A stretch of 64,000 bases of DNA from Pseudosulfitobacter pseudonitzschiae (lineage in GTDB: Bacteria; Pseudomonadota; Alphaproteobacteria; Rhodobacterales; Rhodobacteraceae). The notes beneath the pieces are model-generated. The model was not told where the DNA came from. It ran no database searches and saw nothing but the letters and a program-made list of their open reading frames with translations. Of this stretch, positions 36,940-46,404 are shown one piece after another. The stretch is taken from positions 2,108,001 to 2,172,000 of the forward strand of contig NZ_CP022415.1 of the NCBI RefSeq assembly GCF_002222635.1, in the 5' to 3' direction. Numbering within the stretch: position 1 is the stretch's first letter; every line of letters begins with the position of its first letter. The translations under genes were made by a program, and so were the position numbers.

Positions 36940-37890
36940 ATGCGCTTTACCTTCAAGCAGTTGCGCTACTTCGATGCGGCCTTACGACATGGCTCTATTG
37001 CCCGTGCCGCAGACGAAATGAATATTTCGCAATCGTCGATCACCGCAGCGATTGATATGATCGAGGCAACGCTGGGCACACGGTTGTTCCGTCGCACGCC
37101 CGCCAAGGGCATCATGCCCACAGAGACCGGCCGCACAGTGGGCGAACGGATCGCAGCCTTTCTGGAACAATGTCAAAGCTTTGACTCAAGCCTTGCAGTG
37201 CCCGGTGCCGACCCCACAGGAACGTTGCGGCTGGCGTGCTATGCGCCGACTGCGCCCTTTGTGTTGCCGCTCTTGCTAAAACAGGTTTCATCGCTCTATC
37301 CGGCCATTCGCATTGATCTGAAAGAGGGCGATATGTCGGTCATTGCCGACCTGCTGCAACGCGGTGTGGTTGAAATGGCCCTGACCTACCGGCGCTATCT
37401 GCGCCCCAGCCAGCCCTTTGTGCCCTTTTTTCGGGCGCGGCCCTTTGCGCTTTTGCCGGAAAGTTCACCTCTTGCGGCGCGTGCTTCATTGTCGCTTGAA
37501 GATCTGGCGGACCAGCCGATGATCATGCTGGACCTGCCCGCAACCCAAAACTATTTCCGCCAGCTTTTCTCGTCGCAAGGGTTGAAACCGCAGGTGGTTC
37601 ACTCGACAAAATCCTCGTCGGTACTGCGCGGGCTGGTGGCTGCAAATCTGGGCTACTCCCTGTTAAACATAGTGGGTCGCGCTGATCGCGACCCCGATTC
37701 AGGCTATGTTGTGCGCCCGCTCACCGGCGATCTTGAGGCGCCCGAATACGGTCTCGCCTATGCACGCGGCGCCGAAACAACGCCGGTGGTCAAAGCGGTT
37801 TTGCGGATCTGTCAGAATCCCGCGACGCGAAAACAATTCGAAGGTCTGACCCTTAGTGTGTCGCCCAATCCCTCATTGAATGTACTTTAA
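36940..37890 (+). CDS. LysR-family transcriptional regulator
   Basis: A 316-residue LysR protein with the N-terminal FTFKQLRYFDAALRHGSIARA and DEMNISQSSITAAIDMIEATLG pattern, and an effector domain with ALTYRRYLRPSQ and LVAANLGYSLLNIVG. It is flanked by the divergent amidohydrolase/CobW operon (98 bp away) and by the peptide-type ABC transporter gene 84 bp downstream on the same strand. Control of uptake and hydrolysis of one substrate is a natural reading, not proven. Confidence 0.9.
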   Translation: MRFTFKQLRYFDAALRHGSIARAADEMNISQSSITAAIDMIEATLGTRLFRRTPAKGIMPTETGRTVGERIAAFLEQCQSFDSSLAVPGADPTGTLRLACYAPTAPFVLPLLLKQVSSLYPAIRIDLKEGDMSVIADLLQRGVVEMALTYRRYLRPSQPFVPFFRARPFALLPESSPLAARASLSLEDLADQPMIMLDLPATQNYFRQLFSSQGLKPQVVHSTKSSSVLRGLVAANLGYSLLNIVGRADRDPDSGYVVRPLTGDLEAPEYGLAYARGAETTPVVKAVLRICQNPATRKQFEGLTLSVSPNPSLNVL

Positions 37891-37973
37891 GAAGCTAGAA
37901 AACACTGTTTCATAGAACAAAGAACGCGGGTTAGCGTGATGGCAATCATAAAAAACCAACCGGGAGTTCAACT

Positions 37974-39530
37974 ATGACTACCTTTGCAAAACTTATGGGG
38001 GCAGCCTCTGTCGCTCTGTGTACGTTTGCCTCTGCGCCCGTCCTTGCCGAAGGTGGCACCTTGGTCATCGGTTCGACCCAGACGCCACGTCACCTGAACG
38101 GATCGGTCCAGTCGGGCATTGCTACGGCCGTGCCTTCGACACAGCTGTTCGCCTCGCCGCTACGCTATGACGAGAACTGGGAACCTCAGCCCTATCTGGC
38201 CGAAAGCTGGTCTGTGGCCGAGGACGGGCTAAGCGTAACGCTGAACCTTGTTCAGGGGGCGACCTTTCATGACGGTATGCCGATCACATCCGAGGATGTG
38301 GCTTTTTCGATCATGAACACCAAGGAAAACCATCCGTTCAAATCAATGTTCGACCCCGTCGACACAATTGAAACGCCCGATGCCCACACTGTCATCATCA
38401 ACCTATCCAAACCACACCCCGCCTTGCTGTTGGCCCTATCGCCCGCGCTGGCGCCGGTGCTGCCGAAACACATCTACGGCGACGGACAAGACCCCAAGAC
38501 GCATCCCGCCAACTCTGATCCAGTGGGGTCGGGCCCGTTCATTCTGGAAGAATTCACGCCGGGTCAGGCCATCGTGATGAAGAAAAACCCGGATTTCTTT
38601 ATCGAAGGCCGTCCCAAACTGGACGAGATCATCATCCGGCTGATCAAGGATGAAAGCGCACTGCTGATCGCGATGGAGAACGGCGAGGCGGATATGTATC
38701 CGTTCATGGCACAATCCACGTCGATCAAGCGCTTGGAAAAAGACGAAAACCTGATCGTGACCGCCGAAGGCTATGCCGCGGTTGGCCCGATCAACTGGCT
38801 GGCCTTTAACCTTGAATCGCCCAAACTCTCGGATGTACGCGTGCGTCAGGCGATCGCCTATGCCACCGATCGCACGTTCATCACCAAAGCGCTGCATCGC
38901 GGAACGTCGAGTGCCCAGCGCGGTCCGATCATCGAAAGCTCGCCTTTCTTCGACGAAACCATTCCAGCCTATGATGTCGATCTGGAAAAGGCGCAGGCTT
39001 TGATGGCCGAGGCCGGTTTCGCTGACGGGATGGAGTTGACCATCGACTTTATCCCCGGACCAAAAGAACAGCAGCAATCTATCGCGGAATACCTGAAATC
39101 GCAGCTGAAAAAGATCGGCATTGACGTCACCGTGCGCGCCGCGCCCGACTTTCCTACTTGGGCGGGCCGGATTGCGTCGCATGACTTTGAACTGACGATG
39201 GATCTGGTGTTCAACTGGGGCGATCCGGTCATCGGCGTACACCGCACCTATCTAAGCGACAACATCATCAAGGGTGTAATCTGGTCGAACACGCAGTCCT
39301 ATTCCAACGCCAAGGTCGACGAATTGCTGAACGCCGCTGCGGTGGAAACAGACGCGGCCAAGCGCAAGGATCTTTACGCGCAGTTCCAGCAGATTGTCGC
39401 GGCTGATCTGCCAGTCTACTGGATCAACGCAACGCCCTACCACACGGCCTACAATGCAAAGCTGCTGAACCCGCCCTTGGGCATCTGGGGCACTATGCAC
39501 CCGATGGATACGGTGGAGTGGGCTGAATAA
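37974..39530 (+). CDS. Peptide/nickel-type ABC transporter substrate-binding protein
   Basis: A 518-residue solute-binding protein of family 5. It has a signal peptide (MTTFAKLMGAASVALCTFAS) ending near APVLAEG, then GGTLVIGSTQTPRHLNGSVQ, a canonical start of the mature protein. LAESWSVAEDGLSVTLNLVQGATFHDG and FILEEFTPGQAIVMKKNPDFF are hallmark stretches. It delivers oligopeptides or related compounds to the two permeases encoded just downstream. A start-proximal ATG follows a GGGAG-type site. Confidence 0.93.
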   Translation: MTTFAKLMGAASVALCTFASAPVLAEGGTLVIGSTQTPRHLNGSVQSGIATAVPSTQLFASPLRYDENWEPQPYLAESWSVAEDGLSVTLNLVQGATFHDGMPITSEDVAFSIMNTKENHPFKSMFDPVDTIETPDAHTVIINLSKPHPALLLALSPALAPVLPKHIYGDGQDPKTHPANSDPVGSGPFILEEFTPGQAIVMKKNPDFFIEGRPKLDEIIIRLIKDESALLIAMENGEADMYPFMAQSTSIKRLEKDENLIVTAEGYAAVGPINWLAFNLESPKLSDVRVRQAIAYATDRTFITKALHRGTSSAQRGPIIESSPFFDETIPAYDVDLEKAQALMAEAGFADGMELTIDFIPGPKEQQQSIAEYLKSQLKKIGIDVTVRAAPDFPTWAGRIASHDFELTMDLVFNWGDPVIGVHRTYLSDNIIKGVIWSNTQSYSNAKVDELLNAAAVETDAAKRKDLYAQFQQIVAADLPVYWINATPYHTAYNAKLLNPPLGIWGTMHPMDTVEWAE

Positions 39531-39665
39531 CGCGCGGCCCCACGACCCATTGCAGAGCGCGCGCCCTGCGTTGCGCGCGCTCCCGCATCGTCGCCTGCCC
39601 GACATGGTATCCTCAGAAGGCCCCTGTCTTTCTCATTCGCACATTCACTGGACATTCAACGCCCC

Positions 39666-40640
39666 ATGACAGCCAGCTTTCTCCTTCGCCGCCTCTTCTA
39701 TGGAATTCTTCTGATGCTGGGTGTGGTTGTGTTGAACTTCCTTCTGATCCGCCTTGCTCCGGGTGATCCGGCCACGGTGATTGCCGGAGAAATGGGCGGT
39801 GCCACCCAAGAGATGCTGGAAAGCATCCGCGAGGATTATGGCCTGAACAAACCCCTGATGACGCAGCTATGGATCTATGTCTCGGGGGTTGCGACCGGCG
39901 ATATGGGCCAGAGTTTCTTTTTCAACCAATCCGTCACATCGCTGATTGCGGCGCGTGTCGGGCCGACCATCCTGCTGGTGCTGACTGCGCAATTCCTGTC
40001 GATCCTGCTGGGGGTGTTCATGGGGGTGATCGCGTCGCGCAAACCCAATGGCATTTTGTCGGGCTTCGTTTCGGTCTTTGCCACCATCGGCTATGCAGTG
40101 CCGGTGTTCTGGACCGGCATCATGCTGATCATCGTCTTTGCCTCGGTGATCCCGATATTTCCGGTTGAAGGGATGCAATCGGTCAAGTTGCGCAACGCGA
40201 GCTATATTACCCAAGCTGTTGATATCGCCCACCACCTTGTGCTGCCGGCGTTCACACTGGCGATCATCTATCTGGCGCAATATGCCCGCCTCAGCCGCGC
40301 CTCGATGCTTGAGGTGCTTGGGTCGGATTACATCCGCACGGCACGCGCCAAAGGCGCCAGCGAAGGTTCGGTGCTGTTCAAACATGCCTTGCGCAACGCT
40401 GCCCTGCCGATCCTGACAGTGGCCGGTTTGCAATTCGGCAACCTGATTTCCGGCGCCCTACTGGTCGAGACCGTGTTCAACTGGCCCGGCATGGGACGGC
40501 TGGCGTTCGATTCCATCTTGCGACGCGATTATCCAACGATTTTGGGCGTGCTGTTCTTTGCCTCGGCGATGGTGGTCATTGCCAACCTGATCACCGACCT
40601 GAGTTATCGTTGGGCCGACCCACGGCTGAGGGGGCGGTGA
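39666..40640 (+). CDS. ABC transporter permease, DppB type
   Basis: A 324-residue inner-membrane permease with six helices. It opens MTASFLLRRLFYGILLMLGV and contains the EAA-like loop RTARAKGASEGSVLFKHALRNA, which docks the ATPase, plus NLISGALLVETVFNWPGMG. This is the DppB/OppB pattern. It is the second gene of the peptide-type transporter operon, separated by 135 bp from the substrate-binding protein gene. Confidence 0.93.
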   Translation: MTASFLLRRLFYGILLMLGVVVLNFLLIRLAPGDPATVIAGEMGGATQEMLESIREDYGLNKPLMTQLWIYVSGVATGDMGQSFFFNQSVTSLIAARVGPTILLVLTAQFLSILLGVFMGVIASRKPNGILSGFVSVFATIGYAVPVFWTGIMLIIVFASVIPIFPVEGMQSVKLRNASYITQAVDIAHHLVLPAFTLAIIYLAQYARLSRASMLEVLGSDYIRTARAKGASEGSVLFKHALRNAALPILTVAGLQFGNLISGALLVETVFNWPGMGRLAFDSILRRDYPTILGVLFFASAMVVIANLITDLSYRWADPRLRGR

Positions 40641-40713
40641 TGTTTGTGATGTTGCACAGCGGGCAGCCCACGCGGCCCCGGAATTTTACCAAGCCAGAGA
40701 AAGAGGGACAGTC

Positions 40714-41631
40714 GTGAAAGATCCGATCCTTCGCGCTGCAATTGAAACCGCCGAACCGGTCGAGGTCGCCGCAGCGCGCTACAAGGCCGAAAGCCCCGGC
40801 CGTGAGGCATGGCGCATGTTCAGTCGCAATATACCGGCGGTGTTCGGTCTGGCGCTGCTAAGTGCAATCGTCATCGCCACGTTTTATGGCACATTCTTTT
40901 ATGGCGGCGATCCGTTCGACATCATCTGGGCTCCGCACGAGCCCCCCGGTGGGACGCCCGAGTTTCCGCTGGGCACCGACTATCTGGGCCGCGACCTGAT
41001 GGCGGGGCTATTGACCGGTGGCGGGCCAACGCTGGCCGTGGGTGCGGCGGCGGCAGCGATCACTATGGTCATCGGCATTTCGCTGGGGGCGCTGGCCGGT
41101 TTCTATGGTGGCTGGGTCGACAACACGCTGATGCGCGTGACCGAATTCTTTCAGGTGCTTCCGGCCTTGCTGTTTGCAATGGTGCTGGTCACGCTGTTTA
41201 CCCCGTCGCTGTGGGTGATCGCAGCAGCGATCGGTGTGGTCAGCTGGCCCCAGACTGCGCGGCTGACGCGGGCCGAGTTTCTCAAGATCAAGGAACTGGA
41301 GTATGTCACCGCCGCCCGCGCTATCGGCGCCAAAAACCGGCGCATCATCTGGAAAGTGATCCTGCCCAACGCGGCACCTCCACTGATCGTTTCGGCAACG
41401 CTGACCATTGGTGTGGCGATCCTGTTCGAAGCGGGCCTGAGCTTTCTCGGCCTTGGCGATCCCAATGTGATGTCATGGGGCCTGATGATCGGGGCCAACC
41501 GTGAATACATCCTTGATGCCTGGTGGCCCGTCACCTTTCCCGGCCTTGCAATCTTTCTGACCGTTTTCGCCGTGTCGCTGATCGGTGACGGCCTGAACGA
41601 CGCCTTTAACCCAAAATTGAGAGAACGATGA
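40714..41631 (+). CDS. ABC transporter permease, DppC type
   Basis: A 305-residue permease. The N-terminal region is cytoplasmic (AAIETAEPVEVAAARYKAES), followed by a first helix and the six-helix core. LGTDYLGRDLMAGLLTGG is the DppC hallmark, and the EAA loop is ELEYVTAARAIGAKNRRIIWKV. It pairs with the DppB-type permease. It ends with a 4-bp ATGA overlap with the first ATPase gene. Confidence 0.93.
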   Translation: MKDPILRAAIETAEPVEVAAARYKAESPGREAWRMFSRNIPAVFGLALLSAIVIATFYGTFFYGGDPFDIIWAPHEPPGGTPEFPLGTDYLGRDLMAGLLTGGGPTLAVGAAAAAITMVIGISLGALAGFYGGWVDNTLMRVTEFFQVLPALLFAMVLVTLFTPSLWVIAAAIGVVSWPQTARLTRAEFLKIKELEYVTAARAIGAKNRRIIWKVILPNAAPPLIVSATLTIGVAILFEAGLSFLGLGDPNVMSWGLMIGANREYILDAWWPVTFPGLAIFLTVFAVSLIGDGLNDAFNPKLRER

Positions 41632-42602
41632 CAGCCCTTCTGGAGATCGAAGACCTCAAAGTCACCTTTGGCACGCGGCACGGCACTGTGACGGCGCTGG
41701 ATTCCGTGTCACTGCATGTCAACGCTGGCGAAACCCTTGGCATCGTAGGCGAATCCGGCTGTGGCAAGTCGATTACCGCGCTATCGGTCATGGGGTTGAT
41801 CCCGATGCCACCGGGCAAGATCGCAGGCGGATCTATCCGGTTGGCGGGCCAAGAGCTGACCACCGCCTCGCCCGCGCGGCTGCGCGCCATGCGCGGGGCA
41901 GAGGCGGCGATGATCTTTCAGGAACCGATGACCTCGCTGAACCCGGTGTTTACCGTCGGCGACCAGATCGCCGAGGCGATCATGTTGCACCAGTCGGTCA
42001 GTCGCGACCGCGCTCTGAAAGACGCGGTGGCCCTGCTCGACCGCGTCGGCATCCCGGAACCTGCCGCACGCGCCCGCGATTATCCCCACCAGATGTCGGG
42101 CGGTATGCGCCAGCGTGTGATGATCGCGATGGCAGTGTCGTGCCGCCCCAAGGTGCTGATCGCGGACGAGCCGACAACAGCCTTGGATGTAACGGTGCAG
42201 GCGCAGATATTTGACCTGCTGAACGAGATCCAGCGCGAGTTTGGTGCAGCCATCGTGCTGATCACCCACGATATGGGTGCCATCGCCGAAATGGCCGACC
42301 GCGTGGCTGTGATGTATGCGGGCCGCGTTATCGAAGAGGCCAGCGCCGATGACGTGCTGGACATGCCGCAACACCCCTATGCGCGCGGCCTGATCGACTG
42401 CATTCCCGCCCTTGGCAAATCCGGTGACGGGCTCAGGGAAATTCCCGGCGTGGTACCGCCCCTGCACGAACTTGGTGCAGGTTGTGCCTTTGCCGCACGA
42501 TGTGACCATGCCCAAGCCCGCTGCCTGCGCGAAAAGCCAGTGCTGATGAATCACGGCACGCACCCTGCTGCCTGCCACGCCGTAGCGGAGGGACGCATAT
42601 GA
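41628..42602 (+). CDS. ABC transporter ATP-binding protein, DppD type
   Basis: A 324-residue ATPase. Walker A is GESGCGKS, the signature MSGGMRQRVMIAMAV and Walker B VLIADEPTTALDVTVQ. The C-terminal oligopeptide/dipeptide extension is present (PPLHELGAGCAFAARCDHAQ), with the cysteines of an iron-sulfur-like motif. Overlaps by 4 bp both the permease gene before it and the second ATPase gene after it. Confidence 0.93.
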   Translation: MTALLEIEDLKVTFGTRHGTVTALDSVSLHVNAGETLGIVGESGCGKSITALSVMGLIPMPPGKIAGGSIRLAGQELTTASPARLRAMRGAEAAMIFQEPMTSLNPVFTVGDQIAEAIMLHQSVSRDRALKDAVALLDRVGIPEPAARARDYPHQMSGGMRQRVMIAMAVSCRPKVLIADEPTTALDVTVQAQIFDLLNEIQREFGAAIVLITHDMGAIAEMADRVAVMYAGRVIEEASADDVLDMPQHPYARGLIDCIPALGKSGDGLREIPGVVPPLHELGAGCAFAARCDHAQARCLREKPVLMNHGTHPAACHAVAEGRI

Positions 42603-43567
42603 CGCCGCTTCTCGAAGTCCGTGACCTGACCGTGCGCTTTGCCCTGCCGAAACCTTCGATATTCGCGTCCCGACCGCATCTTGAAGCGGTGCGCGCGGTG
42701 TCGTTTACCCTGCAAAAGGGGCGCGCCTTGGGCATCGTGGGGGAATCCGGCTCGGGGAAGACAACCGCAGCGATGGCCGCGATCCGCCTGACCCAATCTG
42801 CCGGCGGTCAGGTTCTGTTCGAGGGTGAGGACCTGCTGCAACTGGACGACGAGTCGATGCGCCTGCGCCGCCGCGACGTGCAACTGATCTTTCAGGATCC
42901 CTACAGCTCGCTCAACCCGCGCGCACGCGTCGCCGACATTGTGCGTGAACCGTTGGACCTGCTGGGCGTCGGCACCCCCGACACACGCATGGACCGCGTC
43001 CGCGAACTGTTCAAACTTGTCGGCCTGCGCGAGGACCAACTCAGCCTGTTTCCCCACCAGTTCTCGGGTGGCCAGCGTCAGCGCATCTCAATTGCGCGCG
43101 CTCTGACCACCAACCCGAAACTGCTGGTCTGTGACGAGCCTGTCAGCGCGCTGGACGTAGCCATTCAGGCACAAATCCTGAACCTGCTGGCCAAGCTCAA
43201 GACCGAGCTCGGCCTGAGCTATCTGTTCATCTCGCATGATCTGGGTGTGGTACGGCATGTCTGCGACGATGTGGCGGTGATGTATCTGGGCAAGATTGTC
43301 GAACAAGCCCCGCGCGATCTTCTGTTTGAATCGCCCCAACACCCCTACACCCAAGCGCTGCTGGCCGCTGCCCCGTCTCTGGCCCGCAGAAAATCCCAAG
43401 GCTACACCCGCGCGCTGCAGATCAAAGGTGATCCACCCAGCCCGCTGAACCCGCCCAAGGGTTGCGCCTTTGCCGAACGCTGTCCCAAGGTGCAAGCGCT
43501 GTGCCGCGACACGCGCCCCGCCCTGAGCGGAGGCACGCACGCCGTTGCCTGTCATTTTCCCGGCTAG
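42599..43567 (+). CDS. ABC transporter ATP-binding protein, DppF type
   Basis: A 322-residue ATPase, the second nucleotide-binding subunit of the peptide-type transporter. Walker A is GESGSGKTT, the signature FSGGQRQRISIARAL, Walker B LLVCDEPVSALDVAIQ. The C-terminal extension CAFAERCPKVQALC carries the cysteine cluster seen in DppF. It follows the DppD-type gene with a 4-bp overlap and is followed by a terminator. Confidence 0.93.
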   Translation: MTPLLEVRDLTVRFALPKPSIFASRPHLEAVRAVSFTLQKGRALGIVGESGSGKTTAAMAAIRLTQSAGGQVLFEGEDLLQLDDESMRLRRRDVQLIFQDPYSSLNPRARVADIVREPLDLLGVGTPDTRMDRVRELFKLVGLREDQLSLFPHQFSGGQRQRISIARALTTNPKLLVCDEPVSALDVAIQAQILNLLAKLKTELGLSYLFISHDLGVVRHVCDDVAVMYLGKIVEQAPRDLLFESPQHPYTQALLAAAPSLARRKSQGYTRALQIKGDPPSPLNPPKGCAFAERCPKVQALCRDTRPALSGGTHAVACHFPG

Positions 43568-43615
43568 TTTTTTTTGGCTCGAAATATCCCGGGGTTTGGG
43601 GCAACGCCCCAATGC

Positions 43616-43643
43616 AAAACACCCGCCAACGGGCGGGTGTTTT
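43616..43643. terminator. Bidirectional Rho-independent terminator
   Basis: AAAACACCCGCC and GGCGGGTGTTTT form a 12-bp stem with a 4-base loop. The A-run on one side and the T-run on the other allow termination in both directions, between the ABC transporter operon and the convergent efp gene. Confidence 0.9.
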
Positions 43644-43665
43644 CACAACAGTCTACGCTGACAGA

Positions 43666-44229
43666 TCACGCGCGTTCGGCATATTCCATCGTTTCGGTGT
43701 TCACAATGATGTCTTCGTCGTTACCAACAAAGGGCGGCACCATAACCTTGACGCCGTTGTCCAGTATCGCAGGTTTAAAGCTGTTGGCAGCGGTCTGGCC
43801 TTTGACCACAGGCTCGGTCTCGACGATCTTGCAGGTCACTTTCTGCGGCAGCGTTGCGTTCAACGCTTCCTCTTCGTGGAATTCCACGACGATGGTCATG
43901 CCGTCTTGCAGAAACGGGCGGCGTTCACCCAGCAGATCGGCGGGCAATTGGACCTGCTCGTATGTTTCGATGTCCATCACAACCAGCATACCGTTTTCTT
44001 CGTAAAGAAACTGTTGGTCTTTCTGCTCGAGACGCACACGCTCGACCTTGTCCGCAGAGCGGAAGCGTTCGTTCAGCTTCGAGCCGTTGCGCAGGTTTCG
44101 CATTTCGACCTGAGCGAAAGCGCCGCCTTTTCCGGGCTTTACGTGATCGACCTTTACAGCCGCCCACAGGCCACCGTTGTGTTCAAGCACATTTCCGGGG
44201 CGGATTTCGTTTCCGTTAATTTTAGGCAT
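43666..44229 (-). CDS. efp: Elongation factor P
   Basis: A 187-residue protein starting at the ATG at 44229. KPGKGGAF carries Lys34, the residue modified in EF-P by beta-lysine or rhamnose, depending on the organism; here Lys with PGKGG context fits the lysylated type. The three domains of EF-P are covered in full, with the C-terminal [24 protein letters not shown] relieves ribosome stalls at polyproline. The frame continues 14 codons upstream but the extension is not conserved-looking. Confidence 0.96.
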   Translation of the reverse strand: MPKINGNEIRPGNVLEHNGGLWAAVKVDHVKPGKGGAFAQVEMRNLRNGSKLNERFRSADKVERVRLEQKDQQFLYEENGMLVVMDIETYEQVQLPADLLGERRPFLQDGMTIVVEFHEEEALNATLPQKVTCKIVETEPVVKGQTAANSFKPAILDNGVKVMVPPFVGNDEDIIVNTETMEYAERA

Positions 44230-44446
44230 GAGGCTAAACCAAGGCAAAAGGTTGATGAGGAAGTGAAGCACCCTATATCTTGATGTGCGGCCCCGTGCAA
44301 CACGGCTATCTTCCGCGCTGCACTGCAGCAGATATGCGCCTACTGCATAGATGCTATGTGAATTCGGGGTATCCGAATCGACGCGGATAGGTCATAAGGA
44401 GCCTCACGCCGAAAAGACAAGAGCAAGAATAAAGGAAGGACGAAGA

Positions 44447-44767
44447 ATGAAAGACTTCGTTGACGGCACTGCCTTCAATAACGAGCAAGGTAACCGTGCA
44501 CGTAAACTCTTTGCAGCCGTTGTGTTGGCTGCTCTGGATGACGCCATCGCTGACGATAAAAAGTATGGCAACGGTCCGGAACAGATTGCCCGCTGGGCAC
44601 GTTCGCGCGACGGGCGCGAAGTGCTGAGCTGTGCAGGGATCGACCCCAACGAACGTGTGGTGTCGGGCCTTATGGAATTTGTCGGCAAAGGTGTCCGCAC
44701 CTCGGTCGCGCTGTCGCGCGAAGAGAGCGAACGTCGCAATGCTGCACAACAGGCAGAAGCCGCCTGA
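44447..44767 (+). CDS. Small DUF6280-like protein
   Basis: A 106-residue protein with ATG at 44447 and GGAAGGA 7 nt before it; an upstream in-frame start is not used. The sequence MKDFVDGTAFNNEQGNRARK, the ARWARSRDGREVLSCAGI stretch and the ERVVSGLMEFVGKGVRTS part form a compact helical protein that I recognise as DUF6280-like from Rhodobacterales. Function is unknown. It is divergent from efp and ends at a terminator. Confidence 0.7.
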   Translation: MKDFVDGTAFNNEQGNRARKLFAAVVLAALDDAIADDKKYGNGPEQIARWARSRDGREVLSCAGIDPNERVVSGLMEFVGKGVRTSVALSREESERRNAAQQAEAA

Positions 44768-44797
44768 TCCACCGCACGAACTGCTGCTGAATTAGAC

Positions 44798-44828
44798 AAA
44801 AGCGCGCCCTCTGCTGGGCGCGTTTTTT
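44798..44828 (+). terminator. Rho-independent terminator after the DUF6280-like gene
   Basis: A GCGCGCCC / GGGCGCGT stem with a CTCTGCT-type loop and a run of T following, 30 bp after the gene's stop. Confidence 0.9.
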
Positions 44829-44925
44829 GTTGTGTATTGGTCACAGCTTAGCCGATTACAGTTTTGCCTCTTGCGGGTCACACACCCTCTTGCCTTAGGC
44901 CCGAGTGAATGCGACGCAGTGCGCC

Positions 44926-46380
44926 ATGACACGCGCAATCATGATCCAGGGCACCGGCAGCAACGTCGGCAAGTCGATGGTCGTCGCAGGCCTGGTGCGG
45001 GCCTGCGTGCGGCGCGGGCTGACCGTGCGCCCCTTCAAGCCGCAGAATATGTCGAACAACGCTGCCGTCACACCCGAGGGTGGAGAGATTGGCCGCGCAC
45101 AGGCGCTTCAGGCCCGCGCGGCGGGCGTTGCGCCGCATGTGGACATGAACCCTGTCCTGCTGAAACCGCAAAGCGAGACAGGCGCCCAGTTGATCGTGCA
45201 GGGCAAGGTCGTCGGGACACAAGAAGCCCGCAGCTTCGGCTCCGAGCGCGGCGCGTTGATAGCGCCCGTGTTGGAGAGCTTTCACCGGCTGGCAGCGCAG
45301 GCCGATCTGATCATCGTCGAAGGGGCCGGCAGCCCCGCAGAAACCAATCTGCGCAAGGGCGATATTGCCAACATGGGCTTTGCCGTGGCCGCAGGTGTGC
45401 CGGTGATCCTGATGGGCGATATCGACCGTGGTGGGGTGATCGCACAGTTGGTGGGCAGCCACGCCGTTCTGAATGCCACCGACCGCGCCATGATTCGAGG
45501 CTTTGCCGTCAACAAGTTCCGCGGCGATCCCCGCCTGTTCGATGACGGTCTGACCGACATCGCAAAGCGCACAGGCTGGCCGTCGCTGGGCGTGTTACCT
45601 TGGTTTGATGCGGCCCACTGTCTGCCCGCCGAAGATGTTCTGGACCTGCCGACCCGCGCGGGAAGTGGCGCAGGCCTTGTGGTTGCGGTGCCGGTGCTGC
45701 CGCGCATCTCGAACTTTGACGATCTGGACCCCTTGGCTGCCGAGCCGAATGTTGACCTACGCCTGATCCAGCGCGGCCATCCCTTGCCCGGTGATGCGGA
45801 TGTGATCCTGCTGCCCGGCAGCAAATCCACCATCGCCGATCTGGCTTGTCTGCGTGCCGAAGGCTGGGATATCGACATTGCCGCCCACGTCCGGCGTGGC
45901 GGTCATGTGATGGGCCTGTGCGGTGGTTACCAGATGCTAGGGCAGACCATTGCCGACCCTGCAGGCGTCGAGGGGCCTGCCGCCACTGTCGCGGGGCTTG
46001 GCCTGTTGAATGTGCACACCACGTTGGCACCGCTGAAAACGCTTGCCCTGCGCACTGGCACCGACACAGCCAGTGGCACGGCATTGACGGGTTATGAAAT
46101 TCACATGGGTCAGACCATTGGGCCCGACACAGGCCACGCATGGTTGCAGGTCGAAGGATCTGACGCCGGGGCCATGTCCCCCGACGGGCGGGTCAAAGGC
46201 TGTTATTTGCACGGTATTTTTGGATCAGACGCCTATCGCATGGCGTTTCTGGCGCAACTTGGCCAGCGCAGTGACCTGTCTTATGACCATATGGTCGACC
46301 AGACGCTGGATGCGCTGGCAGAGCACCTTGAGACCCATATGGACATTGATTTGCTGTTAAGGCTGGCGACACGGATCTAG
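44926..46380 (+). CDS. cobQ: Cobyric acid synthase
   Basis: A 484-residue protein from the ATG at 44926. The P-loop region is [19 protein letters not shown], followed by [12 protein letters not shown]. The glutaminase half has [15 protein letters not shown] with the catalytic cysteine and [13 protein letters not shown] with the histidine. It amidates adenosylcobyrinate a,c-diamide at four side chains in cobalamin biosynthesis. An in-frame GTG lies 21 bp further upstream. No other cob gene is nearby. Confidence 0.96.
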   Translation: MTRAIMIQGTGSNVGKSMVVAGLVRACVRRGLTVRPFKPQNMSNNAAVTPEGGEIGRAQALQARAAGVAPHVDMNPVLLKPQSETGAQLIVQGKVVGTQEARSFGSERGALIAPVLESFHRLAAQADLIIVEGAGSPAETNLRKGDIANMGFAVAAGVPVILMGDIDRGGVIAQLVGSHAVLNATDRAMIRGFAVNKFRGDPRLFDDGLTDIAKRTGWPSLGVLPWFDAAHCLPAEDVLDLPTRAGSGAGLVVAVPVLPRISNFDDLDPLAAEPNVDLRLIQRGHPLPGDADVILLPGSKSTIADLACLRAEGWDIDIAAHVRRGGHVMGLCGGYQMLGQTIADPAGVEGPAATVAGLGLLNVHTTLAPLKTLALRTGTDTASGTALTGYEIHMGQTIGPDTGHAWLQVEGSDAGAMSPDGRVKGCYLHGIFGSDAYRMAFLAQLGQRSDLSYDHMVDQTLDALAEHLETHMDIDLLLRLATRI

Positions 46381-46404
46381 CTGGCCGCCCCAAGACCTCG
46401 CGCC